This document shows positions 57,251 to 62,590 of a stretch of 62,590 bases of DNA, one piece after another. Position numbers and translations under genes: made by a program. The stretch is from Streptomyces phaeoluteigriseus. GTDB taxonomy: Bacteria; Actinomycetota; Actinomycetes; Streptomycetales; Streptomycetaceae. Every line of letters starts with the position of its first letter. Within the stretch, counting starts at the first letter, position 1. The notes below the pieces were generated by a model, which searched no databases, was not told the origin of the DNA, and saw only the letters and a program-made list of their open reading frames with translations. Where the stretch lies: positions 110,578 through 173,167 of the forward strand of contig NZ_MPOH02000019.1 of assembly GCF_001896135.2 (NCBI RefSeq), in the 5' to 3' direction.

Positions 57251-59662
57251 CTACGGGCCGAACTGCGGATCCAGCGGATTCTCGGGTTCCTCCGTCGACG
57301 GCTCCCCCGTGGTCGGCTCCTCCGACGGCTCCTGTGTCGTCGGCTCCTCCGACGGCTCCTCGGTGGTCGGCGTCTGCGACGGCGTCTGCGTCTTCGGCGG
57401 CTTGGTCGACGGGGTCGCCGTGCTCGGCTCCTCCGACGGCTCCTCCGAGGGCGTCGGCGAGGGGCTCGCCGTGATGGTCGGCTGGACCGCCGCCCCCTGG
57501 TCGGTCCTCAGGTCGAACCTGCTGACCTTGTTGGAGACGCCGAAGGTGTACGCCGCCCAGATCTGCGCCGGGTAGCCACCGCCGTTGATACGGCCCTTGC
57601 CGGGGAGCAGGCCGGTCGCGCCGGTCATGGTGACCTGGGGGTGCGGCGGCTTGGCGGACTCGCCGAACAGGCCGACCGCGGTGACCAGGTCGGGCGTGTA
57701 GGCGGTGAACCAGGCCGACTTGTTGTCGTCGGAGGTGCCCGTCTTGCCCGCGACCTTCTGGCCGTTGCGCAGCGGGTTGTCCCGCACGGACTTCTGGGCC
57801 GTGCCGTCGTCGACCACGCCGGTGAGCACCGAGGTGACCGTGTCGGCGGCCTCGCGGCTGATGACCTGCTCACCGATCGAGTCGGCCGGCTGCACCGCGT
57901 GGGCGCTGTTCTCCGCCGACTTGATGAGCGTCGGGGTGACCTGCTTGCCGTGGTTGTCGAGGGTCGCGTAGACGCCGGCCATCTGGAGCGGGCTCGCGCC
58001 CATGGTGCCGAGGGTCTGCGCCGGTACGGCCTTCAGCTCAGCGGTGTCCATGCCGAGGTCGCCGGCGGTCTTGAGGACCTTGTCCATGCCGACGTCGACG
58101 CCCATCTGCGCGAAGACGGAGTTGATGGACTTGTTCATCGCCGTCTGGACGGTGACGTCGCCGTAGTCGACGTCGTCCTCGTTCTCCGGGGCGAAGCCGA
58201 TGTCGCTGCCGACGACCGGGCGCTTGCTCGTGCCGTCGTAGACCGTGTTGGCGTCGATCTCCTCGTCGTCCTGCGTCACCGCGCCCTGGTCCAGGGCCGC
58301 CGCCAGGATCACCGGCTTGAAGGTGGAGGCGGGCTGGTAGTCGGTGCGGGTGGCGTTGTTGGTGTAGTGCTTGACGTAGTCCACGCCGCCGTACATCGCC
58401 ACGACCCCGCCCGTCTTCGGGTTCACGGAGACGGCGCCCGCCTGGACGTCGCCGTCGACCGGGCGCTTCTTCGCGTCGAGCTTGCTGGTCAGCTGTTCCT
58501 TGACGGACGTCTCCAGCGCCTTCTGCTTCTTCTTCTCGACGTTGAGGGTGATGTTCCAGCCGCCGGCCTTGACCATCGTCAGGGCGTCGTTGATGTTCTC
58601 CGCGACGCCCTGGGTGACCAGTTGCCTGGCCAACTCGTTGTTGGCCGCGTCCACCAGGTAGCCGGTCTGGCCCTCCATGCCGGGGGCGGGCTTGGGCTCC
58701 TCGGGGACCGGGAACTTCATGGCGTCGCGCTCGGCCTTGTCGAGCCAGTCCTCCTCGACCATGTTGTCGAGGACGTAGTTCCAGCGCTGCTGGACCAGCT
58801 TCTTGCCGGTTTCGGAGGCCGCGGCCCAGTCGTACTGGCTGGGGGCCTGGAGCAGCGCGGCGAGGTAGGCGCCCTGCTGGACGTCGAGCTTGTCGGCGTC
58901 GACGCGGTAGTAGGCCTGGGCGGCCGCCTGGATGCCGTAGGCGCCGCGGCCGTAGTAACTGGTGTTGATGTAGCCGGCCAGGATGTAGTCCTTGGACTTC
59001 TCCCGGTCCAGCTTCAGGGAGATGACCAGTTCCTTGAGCTTGCGGGTGACCGTCTGTTCCTGGGTCAGGTAGTAGTTCTTGACGTACTGCTGCGTGATCG
59101 TCGAACCACCCTGGGCGCCCTTGCCCATGACCGTGTTGAGCACCCCGCGCGTGGTGCCCTTCAGGTCGACGCCGGCGTCCTGGTAGAAGGTCTTGTTCTC
59201 GGCGGCGACGAAGGTGTGCTGCACGGGCTTGGAGATGTCCGCCAGGTCGACGTTCTCCCGGTTGAGCTTGCCGTCCCGGGCGAGCATCGTGCCGTCGCTG
59301 TACTTGTAGACGTTGCTCTGGAGCTGGGCGTCGGCGTTCGCCGTGTCGGGGATCGGCGTCGTCATGTACAGGACGATGAAGGCGCCGATGACGAGCACGG
59401 TGAGGCCGAGGAAGGTGCTGAGCATCTTCTTCCAGGTGAACAGGCGACGTATCCGGCCCTTCTCGCCCTTGGCTCCCCTGTCGCCCCTCGGCGTGCCGCG
59501 GCGGGCCGCCGCGCGCCCGCCGGCCGCAGCGTGCGTCGCGCCCTCGGCCGACGACAGCGGCTCGGTGCGCGGGTCGGGAGCCGCCGTCTGCGACGAGCGG
59601 TTCCTGGGCGCCGCGCGACGGCCACCACGCTGTCGCGCTCGTCTCTCTTCCGCTCGTCCCAT
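57251..59662 (-). CDS. class A penicillin-binding protein (bifunctional transglycosylase/transpeptidase)
   Basis: 803 residues from ATG 59662. A basic cytoplasmic N-terminus (about 1-78), one transmembrane helix (80-100), a GT51 glycosyltransferase domain (catalytic Glu in AAENKTFYQDAGVD; GGSTITQQYVKNYYL), then a transpeptidase domain with SxxK as PASTFKP (about 446), SxN as NKSINS and KTG in AGKTGTS (about 640). The last ~75 residues are a Thr/Pro/Glu/Ser-rich tail with EEPSEEPTT-type repeats, outside the membrane. It polymerises and cross-links peptidoglycan. Only 25 bases separate its stop from the convergent phosphatase. Confidence 0.93.
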   Translation of the reverse strand: MGRAEERRARQRGGRRAAPRNRSSQTAAPDPRTEPLSSAEGATHAAAGGRAAARRGTPRGDRGAKGEKGRIRRLFTWKKMLSTFLGLTVLVIGAFIVLYMTTPIPDTANADAQLQSNVYKYSDGTMLARDGKLNRENVDLADISKPVQHTFVAAENKTFYQDAGVDLKGTTRGVLNTVMGKGAQGGSTITQQYVKNYYLTQEQTVTRKLKELVISLKLDREKSKDYILAGYINTSYYGRGAYGIQAAAQAYYRVDADKLDVQQGAYLAALLQAPSQYDWAAASETGKKLVQQRWNYVLDNMVEEDWLDKAERDAMKFPVPEEPKPAPGMEGQTGYLVDAANNELARQLVTQGVAENINDALTMVKAGGWNITLNVEKKKQKALETSVKEQLTSKLDAKKRPVDGDVQAGAVSVNPKTGGVVAMYGGVDYVKHYTNNATRTDYQPASTFKPVILAAALDQGAVTQDDEEIDANTVYDGTSKRPVVGSDIGFAPENEDDVDYGDVTVQTAMNKSINSVFAQMGVDVGMDKVLKTAGDLGMDTAELKAVPAQTLGTMGASPLQMAGVYATLDNHGKQVTPTLIKSAENSAHAVQPADSIGEQVISREAADTVTSVLTGVVDDGTAQKSVRDNPLRNGQKVAGKTGTSDDNKSAWFTAYTPDLVTAVGLFGESAKPPHPQVTMTGATGLLPGKGRINGGGYPAQIWAAYTFGVSNKVSRFDLRTDQGAAVQPTITASPSPTPSEEPSEEPSTATPSTKPPKTQTPSQTPTTEEPSEEPTTQEPSEEPTTGEPSTEEPENPLDPQFGP

Positions 59663-59869
59663 GAGTCCGCTCGCTCCGCTTCCTACTCGGCAGTCACACC
59701 AGTGCCCGGAGGCAGGTCAGCTCAGAAAGCTAACACCGCTCTCTGTGACAAAGGGGCCTCGATCCGGTCCCGCGCGGGCGTGAGAATCAGCACCCCTCGC
59801 GCCGGAACCGGTGCACCGTCCCAAGGAAACCGACGTACGGGAGCGGTCAAGGGTTGCCATCCCGCGATA

Positions 59870-59888
59870 AAGTGATATCACTTAGATA
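59870..59888 (+). promoter_or_regulatory. perfect palindrome AAGTGATATCACTT with adjacent -10-like TAGATA
   Basis: AAGTGATATCACTT (59870-59883) is a perfect 14-bp palindrome. TAGATA (59883-59888) follows directly and could be a -10 box, which would place the palindrome over the spacer and -35 region. It is 108 bases upstream of the SPFH gene, in a 328-base divergent gap whose other parts show no gene. It is a good candidate operator for the ribbon-helix-helix protein encoded downstream. Confidence 0.7.
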
Positions 59889-59990
59889 GATCGAAGCTCA
59901 CTCGCGAGCGAACGCCGTCCGGCCGGCTCACTCCGGCTCACCGGTCGACCCGGCCCGTCGGCTCACCCGCTCGCACGAAACGGGGGACCC

Positions 59991-60925
59991 ATGTCCACGC
60001 ACGACCCGTCGGCCACCGTCGACGCACCCGAGATGCCCGCCCCGCGGGTACGCGAGTTCCCGGCCCGCAGTGTGGGCGGCGGCCTCGCGCTGCTGTGCGG
60101 CCTGGTCGGGCTGCTGGCCGGAGCCGGCATGATCGCCGCCGCCACGACCGTGACCTCCTCCGGCACCGACATCGCGCTGATCACCGGCGGCATCCTCGTC
60201 GCGCTCGCCGCGTTCCTCGCGATGTGCGGGCTGAACACGGTGGCGCCGGGCGAGGCCCGCGTCGTGCAGCTGTTCGGGCGCTACCGGGGGACCATCCGCG
60301 AGGACGGACTGCGCTGGGTGAACCCCTTCACCTCCCGCGAGAAGATCTCCACCCGCGTCCGCAACCACGAGACCGCCGTCCTCAAGGTCAACGACGCCTA
60401 CGGCAACCCCATCGAGCTGGCCGCGGTCGTCGTATGGAAGGTGCAGGACACCGCACAGGCATCCTTCGAGGTGGACGACTTCCTGGAGTTCGTCGCCACC
60501 CAGACCGAGGCGCCGTACGGCACATCGCCATCGAGTACCCCTACGACGCCCACGAGGTGGACGGGCTCTCACTGCGCGGCAACGCCGAGGAGATCACCGA
60601 GAAGCTCGCCGCCGAGCTGCACGCGCGCGTGGCTGCCGCCGGTGTGCGGATCATCGAGTCCCGCTTCACCCACCTCGCCTACGCTCCGGAGATCGCCTCC
60701 GCGATGCTCCAGCGGCAGCAGGCGGGCGCGGTGGTCGCGGCGCGGCGCGAGATCGTGGACGGCGCGGTCGGCATGGTCGAGGCGGCGCTCGGCCGGATCG
60801 CCGAGCAGGGCATCGTGGAACTGGACGAGGAGCGGAAGGCGGCGATGGTGTCCAACCTGATGGTCGTGCTGTGCGGGGACCGGTCACCGCAGCCGGTGCT
60901 CAACACGGGGACGCTCTACCAGTGA
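59991..60925 (+). CDS. SPFH/band 7 membrane protein, frameshifted as read
   Basis: From ATG 59991 with GGGGGA upstream. Two adjacent transmembrane helices (about 27-50 and 55-76), then an SPFH domain (LNTVAPGEARVVQLFGRYRG, GLRWVNPFTSREKISTRVRN, GNPIELAAVVVWKVQDTAQA). The frame breaks at about 60517-60522: it reads ATQTEAPYG in one frame and AVRHIAIEYPYDAHEVDG in the next. One missing C restores exactly 312 codons. The C-terminus is the flotillin-like helical part. SPFH proteins form membrane scaffolds or rings. Overlaps the ribbon-helix-helix gene by GTGA. Confidence 0.85.
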
Positions 60926-61209
60926 CCCCACCCGAAGAGGGGGAGGCCCCTCGGCGTCGGCCGCAGCAGCGCAAGCAGGTGCTGCTGCGGCTCGATCCGC
61001 TGGTGTACGACGCGTTGGCCCGGTGGGCCTCCGACGAGCTGCGGTCGGCGAACGCCCAGATCGAGTTCCTGCTGCGGAAGGCACTTCAGGACGCCGGGCG
61101 ACTGCCCGGCGGGGCCCAGCCCCTGCCCCGGCGGGGGCGACCGCCCGGTCCTCCCGGCCCGTCCGGCCCCTCCGGCCCGGCTGAGGGGCCGACCCCCGGA
61201 TCCCCGTAG
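60922..61209 (+). CDS. Arc/CopG-like ribbon-helix-helix DNA-binding protein
   Basis: 95 residues from GTG 60922, overlapping the SPFH stop. Residues about 18-52 are a ribbon-helix-helix: KQVLLRLDPLVYDALARWAS (beta strand and helix A) and DELRSANAQIEFLLRKALQD (turn and helix B), the NAQIEFLLR segment being typical of Arc-like proteins. The Pro/Gly-rich tail is disordered. Such proteins bind short palindromes as dimers or tetramers; the perfect palindrome before the operon is the obvious target, which would make the operon self-regulated. Confidence 0.82.
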   Translation: MTPPEEGEAPRRRPQQRKQVLLRLDPLVYDALARWASDELRSANAQIEFLLRKALQDAGRLPGGAQPLPRRGRPPGPPGPSGPSGPAEGPTPGSP

Positions 61210-61274
61210 CGAAGCTGTGACAATCGGCCCTCACCTGCGGCGCTCCACGCCCCGCCGCCATCTGTGCACGCGGC

Positions 61275-61304
61275 GTATACACACCGCGTATACACCCTGT
61301 GTAC
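61275..61304. promoter_or_regulatory. PadR operator candidate
   Basis: GTATACAC occurs at 61275-61282 and 61288-61295, 13 bases apart, and TGTGTAC at 61298-61304 is the inverted form; TACAC-CCT-GTGTA makes a dyad at 61291-61303. It lies 11-40 bases before the padR start codon, in an AT-rich patch, so a repressor here would autoregulate the operon. PadR sites often have this ATAC/GTAT-type dyad. Confidence 0.6.
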
Positions 61305-61314
61305 AGTCCTCCTC

Positions 61315-61839
61315 ATGTCCATCGGTCACACACTCCTGGGACTCCTTGAGTCCGGGCCCCGCCACGGCTACGACCTCAAGCGGGCCTTCGACGAGAAGTT
61401 CGGTCACGACCGGCCGCTCCACTACGGCCAGGTCTATTCGACGATGTCCCGCCTGCTGAAGCACGGCCTGGTCGAGGTCGACGGCATCGAGGCAGGCGGC
61501 GGCCCGGAGCGCAAGCGGTACGCCATCACCGACGCCGGGGTCACCGACGTCGCCCAGTGGCTCGCCACGCCCGAGAAGCCCGAGCCGTACCTCCAGTCGA
61601 CGCTCTACACGAAGGTCGTCCTCGCGCTGCTCACCCAGCGCGACGCGGCCGACATCCTGGACACGCAGCGCTCCGAGCACCTGCGCAGCATGCGTATCCT
61701 GACCGACCGCAAGCGCAGGGGAGACCTCGCCGACCAGTTGATCTGCGACCACGCCCTGTTCCACCTGGAGGCCGATCTGCGCTGGCTGGAGCTGACCGCG
61801 GCGCGCCTCGACAAGCTGCGAGAGGCGGTGACCTCGTGA
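61315..61839 (+). CDS. PadR family transcriptional regulator
   Basis: 174 residues from ATG 61315 (SIGHTLLGLLESGPRHGYDL). The winged helix is the standard PadR form (LHYGQVYSTMSRLLKHGLVE, GGGPERKRYAITDAGVTDVA); the C-terminal helices (DLADQLICDHALFHLEADLR) mediate dimerisation. Its stop overlaps the ABC ATPase gene (GTGA), so it probably represses this exporter operon and is relieved by an exported compound. Confidence 0.92.
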   Translation: MSIGHTLLGLLESGPRHGYDLKRAFDEKFGHDRPLHYGQVYSTMSRLLKHGLVEVDGIEAGGGPERKRYAITDAGVTDVAQWLATPEKPEPYLQSTLYTKVVLALLTQRDAADILDTQRSEHLRSMRILTDRKRRGDLADQLICDHALFHLEADLRWLELTAARLDKLREAVTS

Positions 61840-62525
61840 GCGCCCCCGCCGGTTCGCTGCTCGCCGCCGTGGACCTGCGCAAGGCCTACGGTTCGACCCT
61901 CGCGCTGGACGGCGCCGAGTTCTCCATCCACCCCGGCGAGGTCGTCGCCGTCATGGGCCCCTCCGGGTCCGGCAAGTCGACGCTGCTGCACTGTCTCGCG
62001 GGGATCGTGCCGCCCGACTCGGGCTCGATCACGTACGACGGGCGGGAGCTGGCGACGATGAGCGACGCCCGGCGCAGTGCGCTGCGGCGCTCGGAGTTCG
62101 GGTTCGTGTTCCAGTTCGGGCAGCTCGTGCCGGAGCTGACCTGCGTGGAGAACGTGGCGCTGCCGCTGCGGCTGAACGGCGCCCCGCGCAAGCAGGCCGA
62201 GCGGACCGCCCTGGCGTGGCTGGAGCGGCTGGAGGTCGACGACCTGCGCGGGAAGCGGCCCGGTGAGGTGTCCGGCGGACAGGGTCAGCGGGTGGCCGTG
62301 GCGCGGTCGCTCGTGACCGGCCCGCGGGTGATCTTCGCCGACGAGCCGACCGGCGCGCTGGACTCGCTCAACGGCGAACGCGTGATGGAACTGCTCACGG
62401 AGGCCGCCCGGTCCGCCAACGCGGCCGTGGTACTGGTCACGCACGAGGCGCGGGTGGCGGCCTACTCCGACCGCGAGATCGTCGTACGGGACGGGAAGTC
62501 GCGGGACATGGAGCGGGTCGTATGA
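61836..62525 (+). CDS. ABC exporter ATP-binding protein (MacB/LolD type)
   Basis: 229 residues from GTG 61836. Walker A is MGPSGSGKSTLLHCLAG, Q-loop FVFQFGQLVPELT, signature VSGGQGQRVAVARSL, Walker B VIFADEPTGALDS and H-loop VTHE. This is the small ATPase that works with FtsX-like MacB-type permeases, often exporting peptides or antibiotics. The permease gene starts in an ATGA overlap at its end. Confidence 0.92.
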   Translation: MSAPAGSLLAAVDLRKAYGSTLALDGAEFSIHPGEVVAVMGPSGSGKSTLLHCLAGIVPPDSGSITYDGRELATMSDARRSALRRSEFGFVFQFGQLVPELTCVENVALPLRLNGAPRKQAERTALAWLERLEVDDLRGKRPGEVSGGQGQRVAVARSLVTGPRVIFADEPTGALDSLNGERVMELLTEAARSANAAVVLVTHEARVAAYSDREIVVRDGKSRDMERVV

Positions 62526-62590
62526 ACCTGCGCCAGTGGGGCCGGGATCTGGCCCTGGGGTTCCGGTTCGCCTTCGCGGGCGGGCGGGAG
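62522..62590 (+). CDS. ABC exporter permease, N-terminal fragment (window edge)
   Basis: ATG 62522 inside the ATPase stop begins MNLRQWGRDLALGFRFAFAG and runs off the window. Position and the amphipathic start match a MacB/FtsX-type permease, but only 23 codons are visible. Confidence 0.7.
   Translation, partial: MNLRQWGRDLALGFRFAFAGGRE

Overview
The window is chromosomal DNA of a Streptomyces (or very close actinomycete). The evidence is very high GC with GC-rich third codon positions, mycothiol and Wbl genes, SpoIIE-type phosphatases, and a gene order (typA followed by a five-gene bldK operon) that matches my memory of the S. coelicolor bldK locus. No rRNA, tRNA, CRISPR array or complete transposon is visible.

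Layout. 0-4.5 kb: a leftward mycothiol group (small membrane gene, mshB, DUF6113-like membrane gene, a partial gene) and a rightward S9 prolyl-oligopeptidase-like peptidase. 4.6-10.4 kb: a leftward five-gene oligopeptide ABC importer. 10.4-11.2 kb: non-coding, with four 46-47 bp repeats and a strong terminator. 11.2-17.8 kb: the bldK importer (bldKA-E) with its upstream region. 17.8-22.2 kb: typA/bipA and an orphan peptide-binding lipoprotein. 22.5-26.4 kb: a rightward succinate dehydrogenase operon of the Sdh1 type. 26.4-39.1 kb: a methyltransferase, a GH18-like protein, a coiled-coil membrane protein, a PAS-GAF-PP2C-HATPase regulator, an HATPase, Nudix and SPOR-like genes, a GntR regulator, a septum-formation-type protein, and an ECF sigma factor with a Met/His-rich membrane protein. 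39.2-41.4 kb: a small accessory island (ATPase_2 gene, IS256 transposase remnant). 41.4-49.8 kb: housekeeping genes (ychF, ppgK, ispH, xseAB, nitroreductase, glpX, wbl). 49.9-57.2 kb: a DUF1707 protein, class I and class II fumarases, a DUF402 protein and a TTA-containing PP2C phosphatase. 57.2-62.6 kb: a class A PBP, an SPFH-ribbon-helix-helix pair behind a perfect palindrome, and a PadR-controlled ABC exporter running off the edge.

Two themes run through the window. One is peptide uptake and development: two complete oligopeptide importers, an orphan binding protein, a cytosolic peptidase and a phosphatase gene with an in-frame TTA codon (bldA type). The other is respiration and redox: succinate dehydrogenase, two fumarases, fructose-bisphosphatase, a WhiB-like Fe-S protein and mycothiol biosynthesis.

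Data quality matters here. At least seven genes are broken by one-base shifts, nearly all explained by one missing G or C in a short G/C run. In five genes restoring the bases gives an exact codon count. I treat these as probable sequencing errors, not true pseudogenes, but the sequence alone cannot prove it.
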